This document shows, piece after piece, positions 9,205-18,073 of a stretch of 64,000 nucleotides of DNA (position 1 is its first letter; every line of letters starts with the position of its first letter). This DNA comes from Rhizobium sp. 2MFCol3.1 (lineage in GTDB: Bacteria > Pseudomonadota > Alphaproteobacteria > Rhizobiales > Rhizobiaceae). Made by a program: the position numbers and the translations under genes. The notes beneath the pieces are model-generated. The model was not told where the DNA came from, did not search any database, and saw nothing but the letters and a program-made list of their open reading frames with translations. Location: NCBI RefSeq assembly GCF_000377565.1, contig NZ_KB898355.1, positions 248,001 through 312,000 of the forward strand, written 5' to 3'.

Positions 9205-9942
9205 ATGGGCGTTCTTGACGATGCGATTGCAATTTTCGAGTGCTTCTCCCTGGAGGAGCCGGCGATTGGACAAGCCGAGCTTGTGCGCCGTCTCGACCGC
9301 CCCAAGGCCACTGTGCACCGGGCTCTGAAGAGCCTCGTTGCCGCCGGTCTGGTCGAATATGATCACTCGACCAGGCTCTATGCGCCAGGCATGCGCCTGT
9401 TCGAGCTCGGTCAGATCTTTCGCTCCCGCCACCACTTCCTCGACATGATCTACACGCGGGTGAAGCAGATCTGCGATATTGGGGGGCATACGGGTTACAT
9501 CACCGTGTTCGATGGCTTTGACCTGATGGTGCTGCGCGTGGTGCGTGGATCCAGCCCATTGGCGATCGCTTCGACACCCGGCTATAAGTCATCGGCCTAT
9601 GCGACCTCCAACGGCCGCGCCATGTTGGCCCTGCTGGAGGATCATGTCTGGAAGGGCCGTGTGCCCGACCCACTGCCTTACGTCTCGGAAAATACGCCCA
9701 GAGATCACGAGGAGCTGAAGGAGCGAATCGGCAAGATCCGCGCAACCGGCCGGTCCTATGCCTCGAACGAGATCGTCGAGGGCGTATCCTCTCAAGGGGT
9801 CGCCATGCGTGATCCCGAAACGCTCGAGATTTTCGGCGTCGCGATTTCCTATCCAGCCAGCCTTGGAACAACGGAACTCAAGGAGAAGATTGCGGTGCTG
9901 CTCGATCAGATGCGCACGGATCTCAGCATCAAGTCGGATTAG
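9205..9942 (+). CDS. IclR family transcriptional regulator
   Basis: A 245-residue DNA-binding regulator. The N-terminal winged helix-turn-helix is visible at about residues 25-50 (QAELVRRLDRPKATVHRAL), followed by the GLVEYDHSTRLYAPGMRLFELG linker typical of IclR proteins and a C-terminal effector domain with RATGRSYASNEIVEGVSSQGVAM near 175-197. It is divergent from the HyuAB-dpp operon, so it probably controls that operon in response to its substrate. The gene is preceded by a purine-rich ribosome-binding stretch. The next gene starts only 38 bases downstream but belongs to a different functional class. Confidence 0.93.
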   Translation: MGVLDDAIAIFECFSLEEPAIGQAELVRRLDRPKATVHRALKSLVAAGLVEYDHSTRLYAPGMRLFELGQIFRSRHHFLDMIYTRVKQICDIGGHTGYITVFDGFDLMVLRVVRGSSPLAIASTPGYKSSAYATSNGRAMLALLEDHVWKGRVPDPLPYVSENTPRDHEELKERIGKIRATGRSYASNEIVEGVSSQGVAMRDPETLEIFGVAISYPASLGTTELKEKIAVLLDQMRTDLSIKSD

Positions 9943-9980
9943 CGAAGCGCCGAGGGCTCAAGCAGCTTCCTTAGCGGTAG

Positions 9981-12602
9981 ATGCCACTCTTATTGAATGA
10001 AGACTTCGGCTCATATTCATTAGACAATTCGCAAATACTTGTTTACGCTGTGGTTCTGGGCAGAGGGAACAAGTCCATTATCGATCGTTGGCGCGTATCT
10101 CGTCATCGCAACACCAGCCACGGCAAGCATATTGCCGGGGCACACTCTCGTCATGCTCTTCGCATTGCGCTTGCGCTTTGCGCTATTCCCTTTCTTTTGC
10201 CGGCCTATTCGCAGGCGCAAGAGCGCGTTCCCTACGACGTTGCACCGGGCACGACGCTGTCAGGTGGGGCAGGCGGCGCGGGCGGGGCGGCCAGTGGCTC
10301 ACCGGGATCCACCGGCGGCGCAGGCGGTGCAGGCGGCCCTGGATTGCTCGCCACCGTTCCGACGGCGGTCACGATCGGCGCGGGTGCTACGATCACGGGC
10401 GGTGCAGGCGGAGCCGGTGGGTCGGGCGGCCTCTTTGGCACGACGGGAGCGGCCGGTGCGGGTGGCGTCGGCATCATCGGTCGTGACCTCTCGATCATCA
10501 ACGGCGGCGCGATCAATGGCGGATTGAGTGGCGATGGCGCCACGCGCGCGGACGGGTTGCAGACTGGCGGCTCGACCTTTCTCGGATTTTCGACCGGTGC
10601 AACCCTTCTTGGCGGTATCCTGATTTCAGACGGTGAGCTGGCGATCGGCGCGAGCAGCACGACCATATCGGGCGGGATAAGGGGTGGCGGCGCGCTGACG
10701 CTGCAAAGCGGCCTGCTCACCCTTGGGGGAACGAACAGCTACAGCGGAGATACGACGATCAGATCCGCCGCCACCTTGCAGGCGGGCGCAGACAATGTGC
10801 TGTCTCCAACGAGCGGCTTTATCGTCAACGGCAGCCTCGACCTCGTGGGACATGTGGCGACGATCGGCTCGCTCGCAGGGGCCGGAAACGTTGGCACGTC
10901 GGGCGGCGCAGCGACGCTGACCATCGATACGGCGGCATGGCGGCAAGTGGCGTTTATGGGCAGCTTCTCCGCCGGTCCGCTCGGTATCGTCAAGGCTGGC
11001 GCCGGGACACAGATATTTTCGGGAACGGCGGCCTATACCGGCGCGACAATCGTCAACGGCGGCACCCTGGCGATCAACGGCATGAACCTGTCGAGCTCCA
11101 GTTCGCTCACAGTGAATTCCAGCGGCACGATCGCCGGCTATGACAGCACTTTGCCGTCGACGACGGTAAACGCAGGAGGCTTCATTTCGCCCGGCAGCAC
11201 CGGCCACGATATCGGCGTGCTATCCATCGCAGGCAACCTGCTGCTGGCGCCCGGCTCGACCTATCGCGCGGATATCGGCTATGCGGGCCTTGTGGGCACG
11301 AGCGATCTTCTCGACGTCACCGGCATCGCCACGATCGGCGGCTCGTCGCTTGATCTCGTCGGCTCGTTCTTTCGTCCGGCCCGCTATACGCTGATTTCGG
11401 CCACCGGCGGCGTCAGCGGTCTCTTTGCCAACACGCCCCAACAACTCCCGCTGGCCGACCTGGCCTTTGCATACGACGCCTCCAGCGGATATCTCGATGT
11501 GACCTATAACGGCCAGCCCATCACATCGGCCATCGCGGCGCGGACCTTCGCGCGGATTGGCACGGGAACCGGCGTGCAGTCATTGGGCTCGGGCAATCCC
11601 GTTTTCGACGCCATCGTGGGGCAGGTCTCCACGACCGCCATCGACACGGCCCTCGATCAGCTCTCGGGCCAGAGCTACGCATCCATCCGCTCCTCGATGA
11701 TCGACGACAGCCGCTTCGTGCGTGATGCGATCAACGACCGGCTCTATGGACCCGGCCCGACGGCGCGTAGCGAAGAGGCCGCAAATGGCTTCTGGCTTCA
11801 AGGCGTGGGCTCATGGGCCAGCCGCGACGCAACCTCGGACGCATCCGCTCTCGACCGCTCCATCGGCGGCTTCTTCTTCGGCGGCGATGGCGAAATGAGC
11901 GATAACGTCAGGATCGGCCTCGCCGGCGGCTACAGCAGATCGTCTTTCGACGATGATGGCCGTAATACCCGCGCGAATAGCGACGACTGGTACATTGCGG
12001 CCTACGCCGGGGCGGACTTCGGCCAGGTCAGGGTCAGAGGGGGGATTGCCTACACCTGGCACGACCTCGGTACGACACGCGACGTCGTCTTCACCGGGTT
12101 CAACGAAAGGCTTTCGGGCGGCTACTCGGCATCGACCGCGCAGATCTTCGGTGAAGTCGGCTACGCGACCGATCTCGGTCAGGCAACGCTGGAACCATTC
12201 GCCGGCGCCGCCTACGTCAATGTTCGCTCGGATGGTTTCACCGAAACCGGCGGGAGCGCGGCTCTCCATATGGACGACGGTAACGACAATGTCGGGCTGA
12301 CCACATTGGGATTGCGAACAACGTCCGCCTTCGCAATCGAGGACGTCACGGTCGAGGCCAGAGGGATGATCGGCTGGCGGTATGCGTTCGGCGATCTCTC
12401 GCCGGTCGATGTCGTTGCCTTTTCCGGCGGCTCGTCCTTTGGCGTGACCGGGCTTGGCGCAACGAGAAATGCCGCGCTTATCGAACTCGGTTTCGACGCT
12501 CTCGTCTCAGACAATATGAAGCTGGGCCTCTCCTACAACGCGGCCCTGTCCCGGGACGTCGTTGATCAGGGCGTGAACGCGCGGCTGATGGTGACGTTCT
12601 AA
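9981..12602 (+). CDS. Autotransporter (type V secretion) with Gly/Ala-rich passenger
   Basis: An 873-residue surface protein. A hydrophobic signal segment lies at about residues 58-78 (ALRIALALCAIPFLLPAYSQA), preceded by an unusually long N-region. The passenger opens with Gly/Ala-rich GGAGG repeats (about 90-165), then carries autotransporter-associated beta-strand repeats (LTLGGTNSYSGDTTI near 245 and IFSGTAAYTGATIVNGGTL near 345). The last 260 residues form the outer-membrane beta-barrel (from FWLQGVGSWASRDATSD) and end in Phe (LMVTF), as barrels do. The start is uncertain: there is no good ribosome-binding site before the ATG at 9981, and the first 55 residues may be untranslated or an extended signal peptide. 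Surface adhesion is the usual role of the family. Confidence 0.9.
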   Translation: MPLLLNEDFGSYSLDNSQILVYAVVLGRGNKSIIDRWRVSRHRNTSHGKHIAGAHSRHALRIALALCAIPFLLPAYSQAQERVPYDVAPGTTLSGGAGGAGGAASGSPGSTGGAGGAGGPGLLATVPTAVTIGAGATITGGAGGAGGSGGLFGTTGAAGAGGVGIIGRDLSIINGGAINGGLSGDGATRADGLQTGGSTFLGFSTGATLLGGILISDGELAIGASSTTISGGIRGGGALTLQSGLLTLGGTNSYSGDTTIRSAATLQAGADNVLSPTSGFIVNGSLDLVGHVATIGSLAGAGNVGTSGGAATLTIDTAAWRQVAFMGSFSAGPLGIVKAGAGTQIFSGTAAYTGATIVNGGTLAINGMNLSSSSSLTVNSSGTIAGYDSTLPSTTVNAGGFISPGSTGHDIGVLSIAGNLLLAPGSTYRADIGYAGLVGTSDLLDVTGIATIGGSSLDLVGSFFRPARYTLISATGGVSGLFANTPQQLPLADLAFAYDASSGYLDVTYNGQPITSAIAARTFARIGTGTGVQSLGSGNPVFDAIVGQVSTTAIDTALDQLSGQSYASIRSSMIDDSRFVRDAINDRLYGPGPTARSEEAANGFWLQGVGSWASRDATSDASALDRSIGGFFFGGDGEMSDNVRIGLAGGYSRSSFDDDGRNTRANSDDWYIAAYAGADFGQVRVRGGIAYTWHDLGTTRDVVFTGFNERLSGGYSASTAQIFGEVGYATDLGQATLEPFAGAAYVNVRSDGFTETGGSAALHMDDGNDNVGLTTLGLRTTSAFAIEDVTVEARGMIGWRYAFGDLSPVDVVAFSGGSSFGVTGLGATRNAALIELGFDALVSDNMKLGLSYNAALSRDVVDQGVNARLMVTF

Positions 12603-12802
12603 GGCGTCATCCAGAGTGGTCGCTATTGCCGTTAGCGCTTGTGGTGCGCTGCGTGTTCGCTCTGCCGATTTCCACGCCGCCCGCCTTGATCGATCCGATC
12701 GCACGCCTAGCGTGGCGGCTTGGTCCTATCGATGCTGAAGGCAAGCCGCGGCTCGTTGACCTGTACGTTCTGCAGGCGCGGGTCCCTTCTGGCTCAGTCC
12801 TT

Positions 12803-14065
12803 TCACTCAACAGACTGCCGGCTCGACCTGTAAATATGCGGGTCGCCATTGTGGAAACTCGGACGCCCGCTTTTCCAGCCCGCGACAACGCGGCCGATTT
12901 CGCGCACGGCGGCTCGTGGCCCGACTGCGTCGATGAGGATGATCGTCGCCTCCTTGCCTACGGTGAGGCCATGCGGCACTCCGAGTTGGCGGGCGGCGAA
13001 GCGTGCGACCATGTCGAATACGCCGGATATCTCAGCGTCGCGTGAGAGTTGCGCGACGTTGGCATACAGATTGGCCATCCGGATCAGCGAGGCGTCTCCG
13101 TAGGGCGTGAACGGGTTGAGGACGTTGTTGGTAGCGATTGAGGCGACAACACCGTGTGCCGCGAGGATATGGGCGGGGGCGACGCCGCGCGGCACCAGAT
13201 GGTCCTGCCCGCGACCGTTCAAGAATAGATCGGTGGCCGGCAGGACGGTGAGCGCGATCCCTGCTTCCGAGAGGTTCTTTGCGATCTCGATTACCGATGC
13301 CTCCGGCAATGCCGAGAGATTGGTGACATGGCCGATCGAAACGCGGCCCTGCCAGCCGTGGCGTTTCGTAGCCGCGATGACGGCGGGCAGGTCGGTCTTG
13401 TTGGGGTCGAGGCTGAAGTCGAGGTGGAAATCGACGGCGACGTCGTGTTTCATTGCTAGTTCGAAGATCCTGGTGATGTGGGCTTCAGGATCGGGGTCGG
13501 TGTAGGGGCAGCCGCCGATGAGATCGGCGCCCTCGGCGAGCGCTGCGTCGAGCATGGCCAAGGTTTCGGGCTCGCTCGTGAGGCCGTCCTGCGCGAAGGC
13601 GCAGATCTCGATGTCGATCGCGAAGGCGTAATCCGCCCTGATGCGCTTGATCGCCTGGAAGGAACGGAAACCGGCGCGCGGGTCGATCTCGACGAAGGTC
13701 CGCATCCGCACCGTGCCGTGCGCGATTGCCTTCTCGACGACGCGGGCGGCTCGCTCGTAAACGTCGTCCACCGTAAAGCCGGACTTGGCGCGTGCCGTCT
13801 CGCGCACCGCCTCGGCGAGCGTTCCCTCGCAGATCGAGCAGCGATCAAGGATGCAGGCCTTGTCGAGATGCACATGCGTATCGACGAAACCGCCGAACGC
13901 GAAGTTGCCTTTTCCATCGAAGTTCGAGACGGCATCGCAGCGGAAGTTAGACTCGATCGCGGCGATCAGCCCATCGCGCACCGCGATATCGACGAGGGCA
14001 CCGTCTTCCTCGATACGGACATTGCGGATGATGAGGTCGAAGAGATGATCGGACATGCTGCTCAT
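12803..14065 (-). CDS. Cytosine-deaminase-like metal-dependent amidohydrolase with Asn at the usual catalytic Asp
   Basis: A 420-residue cytoplasmic amidohydrolase. The metal motif DTHVHLDKACI is near residue 60 and a metal-binding His lies in VSIGHVTNLS near 245. Where E. coli CodA has the GHDDVFDPWYPLG segment with the catalytic Asp, this protein reads ATNNVLNPFTPYGD, so that position is Asn. The enzyme may belong to a subgroup with another reaction, or have low activity. It starts with an ATG that overlaps the ggt stop by four bases (ATGA) and is the last gene of the BMP transporter operon. The substrate is unknown, probably a cyclic amine, amide or base. Confidence 0.85.
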   Translation of the reverse strand: MSSMSDHLFDLIIRNVRIEEDGALVDIAVRDGLIAAIESNFRCDAVSNFDGKGNFAFGGFVDTHVHLDKACILDRCSICEGTLAEAVRETARAKSGFTVDDVYERAARVVEKAIAHGTVRMRTFVEIDPRAGFRSFQAIKRIRADYAFAIDIEICAFAQDGLTSEPETLAMLDAALAEGADLIGGCPYTDPDPEAHITRIFELAMKHDVAVDFHLDFSLDPNKTDLPAVIAATKRHGWQGRVSIGHVTNLSALPEASVIEIAKNLSEAGIALTVLPATDLFLNGRGQDHLVPRGVAPAHILAAHGVVASIATNNVLNPFTPYGDASLIRMANLYANVAQLSRDAEISGVFDMVARFAARQLGVPHGLTVGKEATIILIDAVGPRAAVREIGRVVAGWKSGRPSFHNGDPHIYRSSRQSVE

Positions 14066-15639
14066 AGGCCGATGGCTCCGCCATCGCTGCGAGGGTCGTG
14101 GGCTGCTTCCATTCGTCCGTTTTCGTGGATGCGGATGATGCCTGCCTGGCCGCCGAGTGGGCTGAGAGCAGAGATGGTCGCGACTTCGTGGCCCATGGCG
14201 CTGAGTGCCGCGAGCGTGTCGGCGCCGATATCCTCCTCGAGTTTCAGGTTGTCGCGGCTATCGGAAAAGGTGCGGCCGAGCAGGAAGCGCGGCCTGGACA
14301 ATGCGGCCAGCGGATCAAGTCCATGGTCGATCAGCAGGCTGAGCAGCAGCGTCAGCGTCTGCGGCTGGCCATCCGCACCCTGCGTCCCGTAGACCAGATG
14401 CGGACGTCCGCCCTTGAGCGCGAGACCGGGGTTCAGCGTGTAGAAGGGTCGTTTGCCGGGTTGGATACAGTTCGGGCTTGCAGGGTCGGTGGTGAAGGCA
14501 GCGCCTCTGTTCTGCCAGAGAATGCCGGTGTCGCCGGCAACCACCCCGCTCCCCCAATCGAAATAGATGCTTTGCAGCAGGCAGGCGGCGCGGCCTTCGG
14601 CATCGACCGCGGCGAGAAGCGCGGTGTCGCCCTGCCTGTAGGGCACGGGCCAGGCGGCGGCGCGGCTGGGGTCGATCGCCGCAGCCTTTGCGGCGAAGCG
14701 CGCAGGATCGAGAAGCATTTTCGTGGCGTCGCTCCCGAATTCGGGATCCGCGATCAGATGACGGTCGACAAAGGCCTGCTTCACGGATTCTACTAGCGCA
14801 TGGTAATAGGCAGCGCTGTCGGGCGCCTTGTCCTTCGGCGCCAGCTGGGCGAGCACGGCCATGATGCCCAGCGTCGTTACGCCCTGGGTCGGCGGGGGCG
14901 GTGCCAGCAGAACGGTGTCGCCATAGGCGAGCCGCACAGGCTCCACCATGCGGGTTCGCGTCGCCGCGAGATCGGCGGCTGTCAACGGTGAGCCTGCGGC
15001 GGCAAGACCCTGCGCTATCCGGTCTGCCAGTTCGCCCTCGTAGAATTCCCTGGCGCCATTCGCGGCGATGGCCTTGAGGGTTTGTGCCAAAGCCGGCTGG
15101 CGCTGGGTGCCGTCGCGCTGAAAGAGGTCGCGAAAGCCCGGCCATGTCCCGGATTCGTCTGCACGAAAATCGTGCCAGAATGTCTGCGACGGGCTGACGG
15201 CAAAGCCTTCTTCGGCGAGCGTTATGGCGTCGTCGAGCAGCGTGGCTAGCCGTTCGGAACCGCCCCAGTTCGCGACGGAATGATCGAGCACCTTCTCCCA
15301 GCTATCGACCAGGCAGGCGGTGGTCAGCGTCGAAGCCGGTCCGCGCGGCGGGATCGGGCCGTCGATCTCGGCATTCGCGGCCGCCTTGCCGATACCGAGG
15401 AAGGTGCGTGCGTCGCCATCCCGGTCGCAGACCATCCAGACGGCATCACCGCCGAGACCACAGAAATGCGGATAGGTGACGGAGAGCGCGGCGCCCGCGG
15501 CGACCAGCGCCTCGATCGCATTTCCGCCGCGCGCCAGCACCTTGGCGCCGGCCTCGCTCGCCGCCCAATGCGGTGTCGTCACCATGCCGTCGCGCGATTG
15601 CGCGACGGCTGTTGCGGTCTGCCGGCTCCGGTAGTTCAT
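14062..15639 (-). CDS. Gamma-glutamyltransferase family protein (Ntn hydrolase) without signal peptide
   Basis: A 525-residue member of the gamma-glutamyltranspeptidase family, which cleaves or transfers gamma-glutamyl groups after self-processing at a threonine. The segment around residue 339 (TALLAAVDAEG) aligns with the TTHYSVVD start of the small subunit of E. coli Ggt, so the nucleophile Thr is present, but the following Thr-His pair is replaced by Ala-Leu. Further family marks are GLGGDAVWM near 61-69, GSGVVAGDTGIL and TLNPGLALKGGRPHLVYGTQG. There is no N-terminal signal sequence, whereas classical Ggt is periplasmic. It is coupled to genes on both sides (TGATG and ATGA overlaps). Confidence 0.88.
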   Translation of the reverse strand: MNYRSRQTATAVAQSRDGMVTTPHWAASEAGAKVLARGGNAIEALVAAGAALSVTYPHFCGLGGDAVWMVCDRDGDARTFLGIGKAAANAEIDGPIPPRGPASTLTTACLVDSWEKVLDHSVANWGGSERLATLLDDAITLAEEGFAVSPSQTFWHDFRADESGTWPGFRDLFQRDGTQRQPALAQTLKAIAANGAREFYEGELADRIAQGLAAAGSPLTAADLAATRTRMVEPVRLAYGDTVLLAPPPPTQGVTTLGIMAVLAQLAPKDKAPDSAAYYHALVESVKQAFVDRHLIADPEFGSDATKMLLDPARFAAKAAAIDPSRAAAWPVPYRQGDTALLAAVDAEGRAACLLQSIYFDWGSGVVAGDTGILWQNRGAAFTTDPASPNCIQPGKRPFYTLNPGLALKGGRPHLVYGTQGADGQPQTLTLLLSLLIDHGLDPLAALSRPRFLLGRTFSDSRDNLKLEEDIGADTLAALSAMGHEVATISALSPLGGQAGIIRIHENGRMEAAHDPRSDGGAIGL

Positions 15640-16832
15640 CAGCGGACCACGGCTCCGTTCTCTGCAACCAATCGGCCTTCCTTGAAGACACGCCGGGGCT
15701 TCGGAATGGCGACGACGGCTTCCGGGATATGCTCGGCCGCAAGCGTCACGAAATCGGCCTTGGCGCCGATGGCGATGCCGTAGCCTTCGAGATTAAGCGC
15801 CTTGGCGCCGCCTGTAGTCACCACGTCAAAGGCGGCCGCGAGTTCCGTATCCGTGTAGAAGCCGGAGCGGTAGGCGATGATCTCAGCGCGGCGCAGCATG
15901 TCGCCATCGCCGAAGGGCCACCAGGAATCCCGGATATTGTCGTTGCCGGAGAAGACCGTGACGCCTGCCGCGCGCAGCAGCGCCACCGGCGGGAAGTTGT
16001 GGTTGCCCGGTGCGTTGGTCATGATCGCGACACCACTCTTGGCAATGAGAGCAGCGATCTTCTTGATGGCATCCGGTCCGAGATCGCCGAGGCCATAGGC
16101 GTGGCTGACGGCGACATGGCCCTGCATGCCGAGTGCGACCGTTCGGGCGCAGATTTCCTCGATGGTCATCGCGCCCATCGTGCCGGCGTCGTGGAGATGG
16201 ATATCGACATCGACGCCGCGCTTTTCGGCAATGCCGAAGACCACGTCGAGATGCCCTTTGATGTCACGGTCGAAGGAGAGCGGATCAAGCCCGCCGACAA
16301 GATCGGCGCCCATGCCGATCGCCTCGTCCATCAGCTCTGGCGTGCCGGGGCTTTTCAGAATGCCGCTCTGCGGAAACGCAACGAGCTGGATGTCGATGAT
16401 GTCCTTGTAGGCCTCGCGAACGGCAAGGATCGTCTCCAGCGATTTCAGCCCGACCGAGCCGTCGACCATCACATGGCTGCGCATCTGCAGCGCACCGTTT
16501 GCGATACAGAGATCGAGCTGCTTGCGGGCGCGCTCGTCCATCGGCGCGGCACTTGCCATGTTCTCGGCCTGGAAGGCCACGCGCTCATGCACGTCGAAGC
16601 CGTTCGTGCAGGCTTTGTGCGGGATCCACTTGTCGCCATAGAAGCTGGTGTCGAGATGGATGTGCCCCTCGACGAAACTCGGGACCAGAAGCGCGCCGGC
16701 AATGTCGACGGTCGTGGTGGCGGCCGTGCGCGTGCCAGCCTTGTTGATTGCCGCGATGCGGCCGTCCGAAACGAGGATGTCGTTGAGCGTGCCATCGGCC
16801 AGCTTGGCGTTTGTGAACAGTGTTTCGGTCAC
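15639..16832 (-). CDS. Cytosine-deaminase-like metal-dependent amidohydrolase
   Basis: A 397-residue amidohydrolase. The GTG at 16832 is chosen as start because AGGGAGA precedes it at good spacing; an in-frame ATG 54 bases upstream would add a meaningless leader. The metal motif is FVEGHIHLDTSF, a later His lies in VAVSHAYGLGDLG, and the catalytic Asp is present in SGNDNIRDSWWPFGDGD, the segment that aligns with CodA GHDDVFDPW. It is about 30% shorter in its tail than urease-type amidohydrolases and fits cytosine/isoguanine-type deaminases. It lies between the binding-protein gene (with a hairpin in the spacer) and ggt. It may deaminate or hydrolyse the base-like compound taken up by the transporter. 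Confidence 0.88.
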   Translation of the reverse strand: MTETLFTNAKLADGTLNDILVSDGRIAAINKAGTRTAATTTVDIAGALLVPSFVEGHIHLDTSFYGDKWIPHKACTNGFDVHERVAFQAENMASAAPMDERARKQLDLCIANGALQMRSHVMVDGSVGLKSLETILAVREAYKDIIDIQLVAFPQSGILKSPGTPELMDEAIGMGADLVGGLDPLSFDRDIKGHLDVVFGIAEKRGVDVDIHLHDAGTMGAMTIEEICARTVALGMQGHVAVSHAYGLGDLGPDAIKKIAALIAKSGVAIMTNAPGNHNFPPVALLRAAGVTVFSGNDNIRDSWWPFGDGDMLRRAEIIAYRSGFYTDTELAAAFDVVTTGGAKALNLEGYGIAIGAKADFVTLAAEHIPEAVVAIPKPRRVFKEGRLVAENGAVVR

Positions 16833-16874
16833 CGGGGTCTCCCTTGATGTCTTTGTTCTATCGTCATTTGCGAT

Positions 16875-16899
16875 GCTCCTCCCCAACCAGGGGAGGAGC
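16875..16899. terminator. Intercistronic hairpin after the BMP binding-protein gene
   Basis: Perfect ten-base arms GCTCCTCCCC (16875-16884) and GGGGAGGAGC (16890-16899) with a five-base loop. It lies between the binding-protein stop and the start of the amidohydrolase gene on the same strand. There is no uridine run, so it probably protects the upstream message or attenuates read-through. Confidence 0.65.
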
Positions 16900-16926
16900 G
16901 ATGTCGTGCAATCGGCGCGGCGCCGA

Positions 16927-18027
16927 TCAGTTCTGCGGCAAGGTGCCCTGCACGCCTTCGATCAGCCAGGTCATGCCCTTGATGTCGGCATCTGCGAGTT
17001 CCTGGCCCTTGGCGACCTTCACGTCACCCTTCTGATCCTTGATCTCGCCGGCAAAGGGCTTCAGCTTGCCGCTGATGATCGCGGCCTCGGCAGCCTTCAT
17101 TTCGGCGGCGACCGATTCCGGCAGTTCCGGACTGCTCGTCGTCATCTTGACGTAACCGCCCGGCCCGAGGCCCAGCCAGCGGCTTTCCGGCTTCCAGTCG
17201 CCTGCCATGACGGCCTTGGCGGCGTTGATATGGGCGGCACTCCAGTCCAACTCGAAGGATACGAGCTGCTTCTTCTTTACATAGGCGGAGAAATCGCCGG
17301 TCGAGCCGATCGACCAGACGCCCTTCTCTTCGGCGGCCAATCCCTGCACCGGCGTGTTGGGGCTGCCGGAGATGACGTCGGCGCCCTGTGCGATCAGTGC
17401 CGCGACGGCATCCTTTTCCTTGCCGGGATCAACCCAGGCGTTGGCCCAGACAACCTTCAGCGTCACATCTGGGTTGACCGAGCGGGCGCCGAGCAGGAAG
17501 GCGTTCAGGCTATAGATGACCTGCGGCACCGGGAAGGCGCCGACCCAGCCGAGAACGTTGGTCTTGGTCGTACGGCCGGCGGCGATGCCGGTGAGGTAGG
17601 TGCCCTCGTAGTGGCGGGCCTCGAAGACGCCGAGATTGTTGCCTGCCTCGATGCCGGCGCAGCATTCGAAATGCGACTTGGGCAGCATCGGCGCCAGCTT
17701 CTTCAGCGAGGCGTATTGTGAGAAGGTGGTGCCGAAGATCAGCTTGTTGCCCTGTGCAGAAAGCTGGCGGAACAGGCGCTCGCAATCCTGCACTTGGGCG
17801 ATGTTTTCGAGCACCGTTACCTTCACCTTATCGCCGAATTCCTTTTCGAGCGATTTCCAGGCGTTGGCCTGGAAATATTCCCAGCCGGTATCGGAGATGG
17901 CGCCCATATGGATGACGCCGACCTTGAGGGGCTCTTCGGCGGCGAAAAGAGGTCTTGCGCCCGCGCCGATCGCAAGCGCGCCGGCGGCGCTGGTTCTCAG
18001 GAAGTCGCGTCTGGAAAATGTGGTCAT
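16927..18027 (-). CDS. BMP family ABC transporter substrate-binding protein, Tat-exported
   Basis: A 366-residue periplasmic binding protein of the PnrA/BMP family, whose members bind nucleosides, purines or related compounds. The N-terminus has a twin-arginine signal (SRRDFLRTSAAGALAIG, residues 5-21) with cleavage probably after LFA. The family segment KVGVIHMGAISDTGWEYF follows at about 34-51, and GTTFSQYASLKKLAP and VQGLAAEEKGVWSIGSTGDF are typical of the fold. It is the fourth gene of the importer operon, after ATPase and two permeases. The link with amidohydrolases suggests a heterocyclic or modified-base ligand; the ligand is not shown by the sequence. Confidence 0.92.
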   Translation of the reverse strand: MTTFSRRDFLRTSAAGALAIGAGARPLFAAEEPLKVGVIHMGAISDTGWEYFQANAWKSLEKEFGDKVKVTVLENIAQVQDCERLFRQLSAQGNKLIFGTTFSQYASLKKLAPMLPKSHFECCAGIEAGNNLGVFEARHYEGTYLTGIAAGRTTKTNVLGWVGAFPVPQVIYSLNAFLLGARSVNPDVTLKVVWANAWVDPGKEKDAVAALIAQGADVISGSPNTPVQGLAAEEKGVWSIGSTGDFSAYVKKKQLVSFELDWSAAHINAAKAVMAGDWKPESRWLGLGPGGYVKMTTSSPELPESVAAEMKAAEAAIISGKLKPFAGEIKDQKGDVKVAKGQELADADIKGMTWLIEGVQGTLPQN

Positions 18028-18073
18028 TTCGGTTCCCTCTGTTGATGTTTGATCTGGTTGATGGACGGCTGTT

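Noticed and set aside
10260..10460. Gly/Ala-rich stretch of the autotransporter as a CRISPR or tandem DNA repeat
   Set aside because: The repetition comes from GGC/GCG codons for Gly and Ala; units are irregular in length and there are no spacers.
12603..12802. Possible small genes between the autotransporter and the amidohydrolase
   Set aside because: The frames here are antisense extensions of the amidohydrolase end or lack start signals; I see no convincing terminator or RNA either.
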